Shown here piece by piece: positions 1 through 7,259 of a stretch of DNA of 12,280 nucleotides. The translations under genes were made by a program, and so were the position numbers. This DNA is from Bacteroidaceae bacterium (GTDB lineage: Bacteria > Bacteroidota > Bacteroidia > Bacteroidales > Bacteroidaceae): contig CAADWS010000232.1 of the NCBI GenBank assembly GCA_900752815.1, forward strand, positions 1 through 12,280. Direction: 5' to 3'. The notes below the pieces were generated by a model, which saw only the letters and a program-made list of their open reading frames with translations, was not told the origin of the DNA and made no database searches. The number at the start of each line of letters is the position of its first letter. Within the stretch, counting starts at the first letter, position 1.

Positions 1-5
1 AAAAA

Positions 6-47
6 AGCCAGCTAATTCGCAACACTTTGTGCATGAATTAGTTGGCT
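6..47. terminator. Hairpin at left edge, probable bidirectional terminator
   Basis: The arms 6-18 and 35-47 pair over 13 bp, with one G·T wobble (11 with 42) if transcribed on the plus strand, around a 16-nt loop. A run of six A (1-6) on the left gives a T-run for minus-strand transcripts, and an AT-rich stretch (48-60) follows on the plus strand. The gene it serves lies outside the window or is the lipoprotein gene to the right. The fold was made by eye and no energy was computed. Confidence 0.55.
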
Positions 48-72
48 AATTTTATACTATTTAATGAATGTC

Positions 73-93
73 CCTAAAGTACTGACTGTTTTT
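73..93 (-). repeat. Single copy of the interspersed 21-bp repeat
   Basis: On the minus strand this reads AAAAACAGTCAGTACTTTAG plus one G. It matches the units at 7260-7359 and 11999-12080 almost base for base. It stands alone here, apart from a degenerate echo at 111-122 (AGTACAGACTGT against AGTACTGACTGT at 79-90), which is out of 21-bp register. It lies in a gene-free spacer beyond the 3' end of the small lipoprotein gene. Confidence 0.75.
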
Positions 94-192
94 AGGGGGC
101 TCCGAGGGGGAGTACAGACTGTGGCGTACGGAAAATGGTTGACAGGTTCATTGCTGTTGCAACGCCCGGTGTATCCGGAAAGGCTTGAATGC

Positions 193-239
193 AAACGGCA
201 GGGCCGGAAGGAGGTGAATCCTTTCCGGCCCTGCCGTTT
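193..239 (-). terminator. Strong GC-rich hairpin after the lipoprotein gene
   Basis: The arms 193-209 and 223-239 are perfect 17-bp inverted repeats (AAACGGCAGGGCCGGAA and its complement). The stem is extended by a G·T and a G·C pair inside. It starts 52 bases beyond the stop codon of the minus-strand lipoprotein gene, and its arms begin and end in A3 and T3. The T-run is short, so it could also act as a 3'-end stabilising stem for the lipoprotein or recA transcript. Confidence 0.75.
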
Positions 240-290
240 ATAATTGGGTTGATGGGACTCCATGTGGGTGGGTTCCCATGTCTTCCGGGA

Positions 291-602
291 TTATTTGCCT
301 TGCAACACTTTCTTGCGGGCCTCTTGGGCTGCCTTGAATTCGGCCACGGCTGCATTGATTTTTTCCATACTCTGCTTGTCTTCTCCGAGTTCCTTCTCTT
401 CTTGAGGAGTCATGGTGAGACTATAGGCGGCAATGTTGCTGAATAGCTGTTCGGAAATTTGGTCAATTTCGCCCGGAGTGGTCGCGTTTTCCATCTTTTC
501 GGTGGCTTTTTCAATCAGTCCGCACAGTTTGTCTGCGTGAGTGTTGCCGCCGCATCCCAGCAGCAGGAAGCCGGCAAGGAGGGATAGGAGGATTTTTTTC
601 AT
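291..602 (-). CDS. Small predicted lipoprotein, function unknown
   Basis: A 103-residue protein with a lipoprotein signal peptide: two Lys at positions 2-3, a hydrophobic stretch at 4-15, and a lipobox ending LLGC, so the acylated cysteine would be Cys17. The mature part, about 86 residues, is polar, rich in Glu, Lys and Ala, and likely all-helical, with two helices around residues 23-60 and 65-100 and one further Cys (27). I recognise no named family. It lies 113 bp downstream of recA on the same strand with no clear promoter of its own, so read-through from recA is possible, and a strong hairpin follows at 193-239. The ATG start is fixed by the signal peptide. The lipoprotein call is solid; a role cannot be inferred. 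Confidence 0.8.
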   Translation of the reverse strand: MKKILLSLLAGFLLLGCGGNTHADKLCGLIEKATEKMENATTPGEIDQISEQLFSNIAAYSLTMTPQEEKELGEDKQSMEKINAAVAEFKAAQEARKKVLQGK

Positions 603-715
603 ATCGGCAGGAAAAAATGGGATGTTGGCAAGAGGGGATTCCTGGCTGGGGCGCCGTCGTTGCGTGCTGCATTTGCTGTCCCTGGAGGCAGAGCCTCCTG
701 CCGTCAGTCCAAAGG

Positions 716-1741
716 TTAGTATTCTTCGCGGCTGGTGAGTTCTTCCATGATAAGGCCCTCAATTTCCTCAGCCAGTTCGGGATTGTCCTTGAGCGTTCGC
801 TTCACGGCATCACGGCCCTGGCCAATCTTGGTGTCGTTGTAGCTGAACCAGGAACCGCTTTTCTTGATGATGCCCAGTTCTGTGCCCAGGTCTACGATTT
901 CGGCCGTGCGTGAAATGCCTTCGCCGAAGGTGATTTCGAATTCCGCCTTGCGGAATGGGGGAGCCACCTTGTTTTTCACGACCTTCACACGCACCTGATT
1001 GCCTATGGGCTGGTCGCCGTCCTTGAGAGTGGTGACGCGACGGATGTCAAGGCGCACGCTGGCGTAGAACTTCAGGGCGTTTCCGCCGGTGGTGGTTTCG
1101 GGGTTGCCGAACATGACGCCGATTTTTTCGCGCAGCTGGTTGATGAAAATGCAAGTCGTGTTGGTCTTGCTGATGGTGGAGGTGAGCTTGCGCAGTGCCT
1201 GACTCATGAGGCGGGCCTGCAGTCCCACTTTGTTGTCGCCCATTTCTCCTTCGAGTTCAGCCTTGGGTGTGAGCGCGGCGACGGAGTCGACAACGATGAT
1301 GTCGATGGCCGATGAACGGATTAACTGGTCGGCGATTTCCAGTGCCTGCTCGCCGTTGTCGGGTTGGGAGATGAGGAGGTCGTCCACGTTGACGCCAAGC
1401 TTTGCCGCATAGAAGCGGTCGAAGGCATGTTCGGCATCGATGAAGGCGGCAATGCCACCGTTTTTCTGTGCTTCGGCAATCGCGTGGATGGCCAGGGTTG
1501 TTTTTCCGGAGCTTTCCGGTCCGTAGATTTCGATGATGCGGCCTTTGGGATAACCGCCTACGCCGAGGGCAGCGTTGAGGGACAGACTGCCCGTGGGGAT
1601 GACTTCCACGTCTTCAATCTGTTCGTCGCCGAGCCGCATGATGGAGCCTTTTCCGAAATCTTTTTCTATTTTTTGCATAGCGGCCTGCAGGGCTTTCAGT
1701 TTCTCGCTGGCACCGCTCAGTTCTTCTTCTTTTTTTGCCAT
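716..1741 (-). CDS. recA: Recombinase RecA
   Basis: A full-length RecA of 341 residues, the ATP-dependent DNA recombinase that forms filaments on single-stranded DNA, drives strand exchange and triggers LexA-type self-cleavage. Walker A is GPESSGKTT (74-82), Walker B lies in [10 protein letters not shown] (148-157), and the L1 and L2 DNA-binding loops fall near 157-165 and 195-210. The conserved [20 protein letters not shown] block (201-220) includes the invariant allosteric Gln202. The N-terminal polymerisation helix (about 9-33) and the short acidic C-terminus ending EELTSREEY are present. The ATG start agrees with homologues. No obvious SOS operator is seen in the 1742-1830 leader. A TAnnTTTG promoter element lies at 1795-1802. 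The gene sits 178 bp after the HD-domain gene and 113 bp before the small lipoprotein gene, both on the same strand. Confidence 0.99.
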   Translation of the reverse strand: MAKKEEELSGASEKLKALQAAMQKIEKDFGKGSIMRLGDEQIEDVEVIPTGSLSLNAALGVGGYPKGRIIEIYGPESSGKTTLAIHAIAEAQKNGGIAAFIDAEHAFDRFYAAKLGVNVDDLLISQPDNGEQALEIADQLIRSSAIDIIVVDSVAALTPKAELEGEMGDNKVGLQARLMSQALRKLTSTISKTNTTCIFINQLREKIGVMFGNPETTTGGNALKFYASVRLDIRRVTTLKDGDQPIGNQVRVKVVKNKVAPPFRKAEFEITFGEGISRTAEIVDLGTELGIIKKSGSWFSYNDTKIGQGRDAVKRTLKDNPELAEEIEGLIMEELTSREEY

Positions 1742-1794
1742 ATTTTTTCTGTATCAGTTGGGTATGGGTTTCAAATCTGTTTTTTTCTCTCGTG

Positions 1795-1802
1795 CAAAGT
1801 TA
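1795..1802 (-). promoter_or_regulatory. Putative recA promoter -7 element
   Basis: The minus strand reads TAACTTTG, an exact match to the Bacteroidetes -7 consensus TAnnTTTG. It would place the start point near 1788 and give a leader of about 45 nt. No good TTTG -33 box is seen at the expected distance. The same GTGCAAAGTTAT string occurs ahead of the HAD gene at 3710-3720. Confidence 0.55.
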
Positions 1803-1919
1803 TATATAAAAATCGAGGAACCCCGTTTTCGGTAGTCTTATTTTTTTAGGAGACTACTGCGGGCCTTTGCTCTGTCCTGGCGGTTGGAGCGGAAGTCTGC
1901 TGTTGCGGATGGGGCCGGT

Positions 1920-2585
1920 CTACGGGCGTGGGGAACGGTGGTCCGCAGCTTCTTCGGCATACATCTGCTCGAAGCGGTGGCGCAGTTGGACGGCATCGGC
2001 AATGACGCCGCGCAGGTGTTTCAGCCGTTCCGCATTTTCGCTTTCGGGAATCCACAGGCGCAGGTAGCCGCCTTCGGCATATTTGCGGCGCAGATGTTGC
2101 ACCATTCGTTCATATTGCGCCTCCTTGTCCAGTTCCGGGTAGTGGGAGAGTCCGTATTGCAAGGTGCGCCGCAGAGTGGTGTCTGTGTCGATGAGGCGGT
2201 CGGCCTCGGCAATGATGCGCCCCAGGAGACTGCGGGGCTCCCGTTTTGCCGATGCGCGGTGGTCCTCTGCGGCCTCGGCTATGGTTTCCACTTCTTCGGG
2301 GCTGAACCATTGGGCGAGGTGGCGGTCGTTGCGGATGATGCGTGCCGACACTTCGTGATGGTGTTCTCTGCCTTCGCACAGTCCGAGGTCGTGACAGGCC
2401 GCGGCAACGAACACAAGTGCCGGTTTGAGGGAATAGTGCCTTGACAGGGCCATGCTTTGGGCAATAACGGTTTCGGCGTGGTCGCGCTGATGGGCAGCGT
2501 CGAAGTGGTCATATTGTGGAAGGATGTGCTCTTCTACGTAGGCCAGCAGTTCGGGGGCGATTTCGGGGTAATGGAGGGCGGACAT
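1920..2585 (-). CDS. HD-domain metal-dependent phosphohydrolase
   Basis: A 221-residue protein of the HD superfamily, small cytosolic metal-dependent phosphohydrolases. The metal-binding signature is complete in order: His36 (in RDHAETV), His65-Asp66 (ACHDLGL), His109 (EDHRAS) and Asp129 (AEADRL). A histidine cluster follows the HD pair at 75-77. The spacing resembles stand-alone HD proteins of the YedJ type rather than the larger RelA/SpoT or dGTPase enzymes, and there is no second domain. The substrate cannot be read from sequence; nucleotides are the usual class. The gene lies 133 bp after the HAD phosphatase gene on the same strand and has no clear promoter of its own, so the two may be co-transcribed. 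The ATG at 2585 is the first in frame and leaves a normal distance to His36. Confidence 0.88.
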   Translation of the reverse strand: MSALHYPEIAPELLAYVEEHILPQYDHFDAAHQRDHAETVIAQSMALSRHYSLKPALVFVAAACHDLGLCEGREHHHEVSARIIRNDRHLAQWFSPEEVETIAEAAEDHRASAKREPRSLLGRIIAEADRLIDTDTTLRRTLQYGLSHYPELDKEAQYERMVQHLRRKYAEGGYLRLWIPESENAERLKHLRGVIADAVQLRHRFEQMYAEEAADHRSPRP

Positions 2586-2718
2586 GAGTTTCAGAGGTTT
2601 GTTGGGGTTACCTGGAGGAAAGGTGGGAGGTGAGGACCGGCAGGGGCCGCTTGGGCGGAACGCGCCGGCAGGTAAGCGGGAAATGTCGTCGGCGACTGGC
2701 GGAGGGGTATCCCGACTT

Positions 2719-3537
2719 TTACAGTTCGGGCAGTTCTTCCAGCAGGAACCGGGCTACTCCGTCCTCATCGTTGGTGTGGCGTGTGATGACATCGGCTTCC
2801 TGTTTCACTTTTTCCTGGGCATTGGCCATGGCTACGCCCAGTCCGGCGTAATGAATCATAGAGAGATCATTGAATCCGTCGCCGATGGCCATGGCTTTTT
2901 CGCGTTCCACGCCGATTTGCGCCAGCAGGCGGGCAATTGATGCCGCTTTGTCAATGCCTTTGGGCACCAGTTCGAGGTAGAACGGCTCGGAGCGGTAAAT
3001 GTTGATGCGGTGGCCGATTTCCTTTTTCAGTTCCTCTTCCAGCCAGACGAGCAGGTCGGGCTCTCCCACGGTCAGGCATTTGTCGACGGGGCGTGGCAGG
3101 TCGGCCAGAAAGTTGTCGGTGGGCTGGATATCCATTTTCGTGAGGAAGGATTCATACTGCACATAATGGTTCTCAGGCGTTTCCGTGAGAATTTTCGGCC
3201 CGTTGTAGGACAGAATGGATGCGCCGGCTTCTACCGACCGGCGGTAAAGCAAGGGCAGAATGTCATCGGGAAGACTTTGCTCGAAAAGAGTTTCCTCAGT
3301 GTCGCAACGGATGATTTTTCCACCGTTGTATGAGAGAATATAGCCGCCGTAGCGTTTCATTTCGAGCATTTCGGCCAGTGGGAGGATACCATAAGTGGGT
3401 CGTCCTGAGGCCAAAGCCAGGCGCAATCCTTTCCGCTGGGCGTCAATGAGGGTATGGCGGGTAAAGGGAGTCAACTCTTTCCGGCTGTCAGTCAGTGTGC
3501 CGTCAAGGTCGAGAAAGAGAATTTCAAATCTGTGCAT
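2719..3537 (-). CDS. Cof-type HAD-IIB family phosphatase
   Basis: A 272-residue sugar- or nucleotide-phosphate phosphatase of the haloacid dehalogenase superfamily, Cof (IIB) subfamily, acting in the cytosol. Motif I is DLDGTL with nucleophile Asp10 and general acid Asp12. Motif II is Ser44 in ASGRP. Motif III is the lysine of VPKGIDK (Lys197, or Lys193). Motif IV is GDGFNDLSM with Asp220 and Asp224 as Mg2+ ligands. The IIB cap lies between about 80 and 185. The reading frame stays open 59 codons further upstream, but MHRFEILFLDLDGT at 3537 is the family-typical N-terminus, and the extra stretch has a basic, non-conserved composition and runs up to the likely promoter at 3712-3719. The leader would then be about 168 nt. 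The physiological substrate is unknown; the family is promiscuous. Confidence 0.93.
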   Translation of the reverse strand: MHRFEILFLDLDGTLTDSRKELTPFTRHTLIDAQRKGLRLALASGRPTYGILPLAEMLEMKRYGGYILSYNGGKIIRCDTEETLFEQSLPDDILPLLYRRSVEAGASILSYNGPKILTETPENHYVQYESFLTKMDIQPTDNFLADLPRPVDKCLTVGEPDLLVWLEEELKKEIGHRINIYRSEPFYLELVPKGIDKAASIARLLAQIGVEREKAMAIGDGFNDLSMIHYAGLGVAMANAQEKVKQEADVITRHTNDEDGVARFLLEELPEL

Positions 3538-3711
3538 GAGAAATAGTTTATGACGGGTGGCATTTGTCTCTCCGGACGGGGAGCCGTGCATTTCGCGGCA
3601 GGAGCGGCGATGGTTGTGCCAGCTTGCTTTCCCGGTAACCGATTTCAGTTTTTTCGGGCGGGTGGTATCGGTCGAGGCGCGCGTCGCCGCCGGCCTGATG
3701 GTGTAGAGGTG

Positions 3712-3719
3712 CAAAGTTA
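3712..3719 (-). promoter_or_regulatory. Putative -7 element for the HAD gene
   Basis: The minus strand reads TAACTTTG, an exact TAnnTTTG match in the same GTGCAAAGTTAT context as the recA promoter. It implies a 5' leader of about 168 nt before the chosen ATG at 3537. No clear -33 box is seen. Confidence 0.5.
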
Positions 3720-3991
3720 TAATCTTTGTCGGGAAAAAAGGACGGAGGGGGTGGAAAAAACGCGGGGCGGCGGAGGGCTGGTTGCGGCAAGAACTGTTTT
3801 TTGGGACGGCCTTTTCCGCTGGCCGGTAAGTGATTTTTCTTTTTCTCTCAGGCTTGACAGTGAGGTGAAAATGTGAGTAGATATGTAAAAATGGATGAAG
3901 AAAAGCGGCATTTTGAACATTAAAAAGTGAATTTGATTGAAAAAACAGCGGTATTTCTGCATAACAGACTGTCAGATAGAATATTTTTCGC

Positions 3992-3999
3992 TAACTTGC
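3992..3999 (+). promoter_or_regulatory. Possible promoter of the OmpA-like gene
   Basis: TAACTTGC resembles the TAACTTTGC seen at other starts in this window but lacks one T. It follows an AT-rich tract (3973-3989) and would give a leader of about 100 nt. The match is imperfect, so confidence is low. Confidence 0.35.
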
Positions 4000-4105
4000 G
4001 CTCGATTTCTGGCCCTTGAGAGTTCTGCCTGGGTGCACTATCGTGAAAACGACGGGACAGGCCGGGATAAAAACGAAGATAATAACCTAAAAAAATAAAA
4101 CAGTC

Positions 4106-5026
4106 ATGAAAAAAAACTTGATGATGATTGCGCTGGTTGCCGGATGTATGGCGCTGGGCAGTTGTGTCAGCAAAAAAGAATTTACTTCCTTGCAGAATAA
4201 GTATGACCGGTTGAAAGCCCAGAAGGAGCAGCTCGGTGAGAAATATACGGCGCTTCAGTCCGACTACAACACGGCCAACATGAAACTGGCGACCTGTTCG
4301 AGCGAATCGAAGAGTCTGGCTACACGTCTGGAGGAGGAAAAAGAGCGTAACCGTCAGTTGCGCGAGAGCTACGATCGGCTTCAGGGTTCTTATACGGCCA
4401 ACGTAGAGCAGGGCAATGTGAACATTTCCAAGCTTGTTGACGAAATCAATGCCTCGAACAAGTTTATCAAGCAGTTGGTGGAAGCCAAGTCGAAGAGTGA
4501 TTCGCTGAACATTACGCTGACCAATAACCTGACCCGTTCGCTCACCCGTGAGGAAATGGAGGATGTCGACATCCAGGTGCTCAAAGGCGTAGTTTACATT
4601 TCCCTGGCAGACAATATGCTTTACAAGAGCGGTTCCTATGAAATCGGTCCGAGAGCCGGCGAAACACTCGGTAAGATTGCCAAGATTATTATGGACTATA
4701 AGGAATACGATGTGCTGGTGGAAGGAAACACCGACAATGTGCCCATCAGCCAGAAGAACATCCGTAATAACTGGGACCTCTCCTGCTTGCGTGCCTCTTC
4801 TGTGGTGCAGGCGCTCCAGAAGGATTATGGGGTAGACCCGAAGCGTCTTTCAGCTGCCGGCCGTGGCGAGTATAACCCGATTGCCGACAACACTTCGGCT
4901 GTAGGCAAGCAGCGGAACCGCCGTACGCAGATTATCATTACGCCCAAGCTGGATGAGTTCATGGAGTTGATTGAACAGGCTCCTGAGCAGGAAGAGGGCA
5001 CACAGGATGCCATGCCGCAGGAATAA
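4106..5026 (+). CDS. OmpA-family lipoprotein with coiled coil
   Basis: A 306-residue envelope protein. The signal peptide has a lipobox ending LGSC, placing the acylated Cys at 20. Residues 25-145 are heptad-like and charged, forming a long predicted coiled coil. The OmpA/MotB peptidoglycan-binding domain spans about 155-280: VEGNTDNVPI (205-214), NNWDLSCLRA (221-230), LSAAGRGEYNP (248-258) and NRRTQI (271-276). Asp210 and Arg229 match the pair that holds diaminopimelate in studied OmpA domains. The usual His of the EGHTD motif is Asn208 here. The C-terminal 25 residues are acidic. It probably ties the outer membrane to the cell wall. It is a single-gene unit with an A-rich leader lacking a Shine-Dalgarno sequence and a terminator 30 bp after the stop. 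Confidence 0.92.
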   Translation: MKKNLMMIALVAGCMALGSCVSKKEFTSLQNKYDRLKAQKEQLGEKYTALQSDYNTANMKLATCSSESKSLATRLEEEKERNRQLRESYDRLQGSYTANVEQGNVNISKLVDEINASNKFIKQLVEAKSKSDSLNITLTNNLTRSLTREEMEDVDIQVLKGVVYISLADNMLYKSGSYEIGPRAGETLGKIAKIIMDYKEYDVLVEGNTDNVPISQKNIRNNWDLSCLRASSVVQALQKDYGVDPKRLSAAGRGEYNPIADNTSAVGKQRNRRTQIIITPKLDEFMELIEQAPEQEEGTQDAMPQE

Positions 5027-5050
5027 TTCGCAGGATACGGACAATGAAGT

Positions 5051-5095
5051 AAAAAGGGCCGTCGCAACCAGCATGGTGCGACGGCCTTTTCTTTT
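5051..5095. terminator. Rho-independent terminator, likely bidirectional
   Basis: A perfect 10-bp stem, GGCCGTCGCA (5057-5066) with TGCGACGGCC (5077-5086), is flanked by A5 on the left and TTTTCTTTTT on the right. It lies 30 bp after the OmpA-like stop codon and in the 3' region of the opposing deaminase gene, so it probably ends both transcripts. Confidence 0.9.
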
Positions 5096-5200
5096 TCTCC
5101 GTTTTGGGTACAGGCTCTGTTGAAGTAAGGGCGGGCTGATGCCGTGACCGGGTGGAGGCACCGTGGCGCATGACTATGGCATCTGCGGCAGTGACGCTGG

Positions 5201-5671
5201 TCAGTATTCCGTCTTGTCCGGCTTTTCCCGCCACCGTTCAAACGTGCGGATGGCCTCTTCGTTCAACAAACGTTCCGATGGCAGTTGCCGTTCCTCTGCC
5301 GGCAGTCGGATTTCCCGGTAGATGAAGGAGTCGTCGAAGCCGATACCGGCCGCGTCGTGCTGGTTGTTGCCATAGTAAATCTTGTCGATGTGTGCCCAGT
5401 AAATGGCAGCCAGGCACATGGGGCAAGGTTCGCAAGAGGTATAGATTTCACAGCCGGAAAGGTTGAACGTGTGCAACTTTTCGGCCGCATTTCTGATGGC
5501 CGACACTTCGGCGTGTGCTGTGGGGTCGCATTGGGCCGTCACGCGGTTGACTCCCGTCGCGACAATTTCACCATTGCGGGCGATGACGGCTCCGAAAGGA
5601 CCGCCGCCGTTTTCGACATTCTCGTTGGCCAGCCTGATGGCTGTACGCATCAGTTCTTCCTTGCTTTTCAT
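5201..5671 (-). CDS. guaD: Nucleoside deaminase, probable guanine deaminase
   Basis: A 156-residue member of the cytidine/deoxycytidylate deaminase fold. The zinc site is complete: His53-Ala-Glu55 (HAE, with Glu55 as proton shuttle) and Cys83-x-x-Cys86 (PCPMC). From memory it closely resembles Bacillus subtilis GuaD, which is also 156 residues long. Shared blocks include GGPFGAVI, DPTAHAEV, YTSCEPCPMC, GFDDSFIY and the C-terminal ending EY. Guanine to xanthine plus ammonia is therefore the likely reaction, in purine salvage. tRNA adenosine deaminase TadA is the main alternative but lacks the FDDSFIY block and this C-terminus. The start is placed at MKSKEE (5671), not 30 nt upstream, because the putative promoter at 5699-5706 overlaps the earlier codon. 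No other purine gene is adjacent. Confidence 0.87.
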   Translation of the reverse strand: MKSKEELMRTAIRLANENVENGGGPFGAVIARNGEIVATGVNRVTAQCDPTAHAEVSAIRNAAEKLHTFNLSGCEIYTSCEPCPMCLAAIYWAHIDKIYYGNNQHDAAGIGFDDSFIYREIRLPAEERQLPSERLLNEEAIRTFERWREKPDKTEY

Positions 5672-5698
5672 GGTTTCTCTTTTTAGGTGGTTTGCCTG

Positions 5699-5706
5699 CA
5701 AATGTA
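5699..5706 (-). promoter_or_regulatory. Putative -7 element for the deaminase gene
   Basis: The minus strand reads TACATTTG, an exact TAnnTTTG match. It places transcription start only about 20 nt ahead of the ATG at 5671 and rules against the in-frame ATG at 5701. A TTTG at 5734-5731 lies 24 bp upstream, slightly longer than the usual spacing to a -33 box. Confidence 0.6.
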
Positions 5707-5740
5707 ATTACTTTTTCCAAAGAAATCCAACAAAAATCCT

Positions 5741-5748
5741 TAACTTTG
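5741..5748 (+). promoter_or_regulatory. Putative -7 element for pepT
   Basis: TAACTTTG is an exact TAnnTTTG match followed by C, as at the other promoters in this window. The leader would be about 112 nt. It contains a possible nested hairpin, CTTCTTC (5770-5776) with GAAGAAG (5818-5824) and TTTTCC (5792-5797) with GGAAAA (5808-5813). Confidence 0.6.
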
Positions 5749-5866
5749 CCTTAACCGCACAGCGTTTTTCTTCTTCAGATTTTTTCACGGATTTTCCGGT
5801 GCTGAGGGGAAAAGGCAGAAGAAGTGTGGGGTATTAACCTGACGCTATAAAGAAAAAACAAAGATT

Positions 5867-7093
5867 ATGACCATCGTAGAAAGATTCTTGAAGTACACCG
5901 GATTCGACACGCAGTCGGCCGATGAAACCGGCACAACGCCGAGTACGGCCAAACAGCTTTTGCTGGCCAACTATTTGAAGGAGGAACTGGAAAGCATCGG
6001 TCTGACCGAAGTGGAACTCGACGCCAACGGGTATCTGTATGCCACGTTGCCCGCCAATACGGACCGGCCGGTGCCGACTATCGGCTTCATTGCCCATATG
6101 GACACCAGCCCCGACTGTTCGGGAACCGATGTGAAGCCGCGTATCGTGCAGGCATATGACGGCGGCGATATTGTGCTGGATGCCGCAGCAGGCATTGTAA
6201 CCTCTCCTAAGAAATTTCCCGAATTGCTCGACCACGTGGGCGAGGACATCATCGTGACCGACGGGCATACACTGTTGGGTGCTGACGACAAGGCCGGCAT
6301 TGCTGAAATCGTGCAGGCCATGGTTTATCTGAAGGAGCATCCGGAAATCGAACACGGAAAGATTCGGGTAGGCTTCAACCCCGACGAGGAAATCGGATTG
6401 GGCGCCCACAAGTTTGATGTGGAGAAATTCGGTTGCGAATGGGCCTATACCATGGATGGCGGTGAACTGGGCGAACTGGAGTTTGAGAATTTCAATGCAG
6501 CTTCGGCCAAGGTGGAAATTACCGGTGTGAGTGTGCATCCCGGCTATGCGAAAGGGAAAATGGTGAATGCCGCACGTCTGGCAGCAGAGTTTGCCGGCAT
6601 GATGCCGGCTGCCGAGACTCCCGAAACGACAGCTTCCTATGAAGGATTCTTCCATCTGCTGGGCATGGAGGGGAATGTGGAGCGCGCTTCTCTGACCTAT
6701 ATCATTCGCGACCACGACCGTCAGAAGTTTGAAGGCCGGAAGGATTTTATCCTGCGTGCCGGCGAATGGATGAACCGGAAATATGGTGAGGGAACGGTGA
6801 AGGTGACTGTCAGCGACCAGTATTACAACATGCGGGAGCAGATAGAGCCGGTGATGCATGTCATTGACATTGCGCTCGACGCGATGAAGGCCTGCGACGT
6901 GCCGGCCAAGGTGCGCGCCATCCGCGGCGGAACCGACGGTGCACAGTTGTCGTTCAAGGGTTTGCCCTGTCCCAATATCTTTGCCGGCGGACTGAATTTC
7001 CATGGTCCGCATGAGTTCCTGCCTATCCCCAATCTGGAAAAGGCTTGCGAAGTGGTGGTGAAGATATGCCAGCTTACCGCACAGCGCTACTGA
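5867..7093 (+). CDS. pepT: Peptidase T (tripeptide aminopeptidase)
   Basis: A 408-residue M20B metallopeptidase that removes the N-terminal residue from tripeptides in the cytosol. The two-zinc site is visible in order: His77 with Asp79 (HMDTSP), bridging Asp140 (GADDKAG), catalytic Glu174 with ligand Glu175 (NPDEEIG), Asp197 (TMDGGE) and a histidine in NFHGPHEF (379 or 382). The dimerisation insert, with [15 protein letters not shown] at 221-235, lies in the middle. The length matches known PepT (about 410). The ATG follows an A-rich leader without a strong Shine-Dalgarno sequence. The gene diverges from the deaminase and ends in convergence with the DUF5606 gene. Confidence 0.97.
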   Translation: MTIVERFLKYTGFDTQSADETGTTPSTAKQLLLANYLKEELESIGLTEVELDANGYLYATLPANTDRPVPTIGFIAHMDTSPDCSGTDVKPRIVQAYDGGDIVLDAAAGIVTSPKKFPELLDHVGEDIIVTDGHTLLGADDKAGIAEIVQAMVYLKEHPEIEHGKIRVGFNPDEEIGLGAHKFDVEKFGCEWAYTMDGGELGELEFENFNAASAKVEITGVSVHPGYAKGKMVNAARLAAEFAGMMPAAETPETTASYEGFFHLLGMEGNVERASLTYIIRDHDRQKFEGRKDFILRAGEWMNRKYGEGTVKVTVSDQYYNMREQIEPVMHVIDIALDAMKACDVPAKVRAIRGGTDGAQLSFKGLPCPNIFAGGLNFHGPHEFLPIPNLEKACEVVVKICQLTAQRY

Positions 7094-7113
7094 TGATAGG
7101 GTTGGATTTTATT

Positions 7114-7151
7114 CGGTGCGCCGCTCTCTGCCGACAGGGAGTGGCGCACCG
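7114..7151 (+). terminator. Long hairpin after pepT
   Basis: The arms CGGTGCGCC (7114-7122) and GGCGCACCG (7143-7151) pair perfectly. Pairing continues inward through 7130 and 7135 with two G·T wobbles, to a CCGA tetraloop, for a stem of 17 bp. It starts 20 bp after the pepT stop. The following CCTTATT is a weak T-tract, so it may be a terminator or a 3' stabilising stem. Confidence 0.7.
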
Positions 7152-7259
7152 CCTTATTGGGCTGGCTGCAAATGTTGCCGGGGGTGACAACGAAGCAATA
7201 CCCGTTTGTCGGCAGGCTTGTTGCTTGCGCGTATAGCCGGTTGGTGAATGTGTGTGAAC

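Larger units (their letters stand above)
3538..4105. other. Divergent intergenic region, 568 bp
   Basis: This spacer separates the start codons of the minus-strand HAD gene and the plus-strand OmpA-like gene. I see a promoter-like element for each side (3712-3719 minus, 3992-3999 plus). The part 3720-3800 is purine-rich with several runs of A and G. The region from about 3860 to 4000 is AT-rich, as is usual upstream of a highly expressed envelope gene. No RNA gene, coding stretch or 21-bp repeat is recognised. Confidence 0.6.

Noticed and set aside
684..698. GGAGGC-AGA-GCCTCC hairpin between recA and the lipoprotein gene as recA terminator
   Set aside because: It has only six base pairs, a 3-nt loop and no T-run on the minus strand; too weak to call.
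1364..1849. 161-residue plus-strand frame over recA
   Set aside because: It is antisense to recA and its promoter, with phenylalanine-rich composition arising from reversed poly-Lys/Glu codons.
3538..3714. 59-codon N-terminal extension of the HAD phosphatase
   Set aside because: The family starts a few residues before DLDGT, the extension is basic and unconserved in character, and the likely promoter at 3712-3719 overlaps its start codon.
5834..7012. 392-residue open frame on the minus strand
   Set aside because: It is the antisense shadow of pepT, which has a full set of catalytic motifs; the shadow has no recognisable family and no start context.
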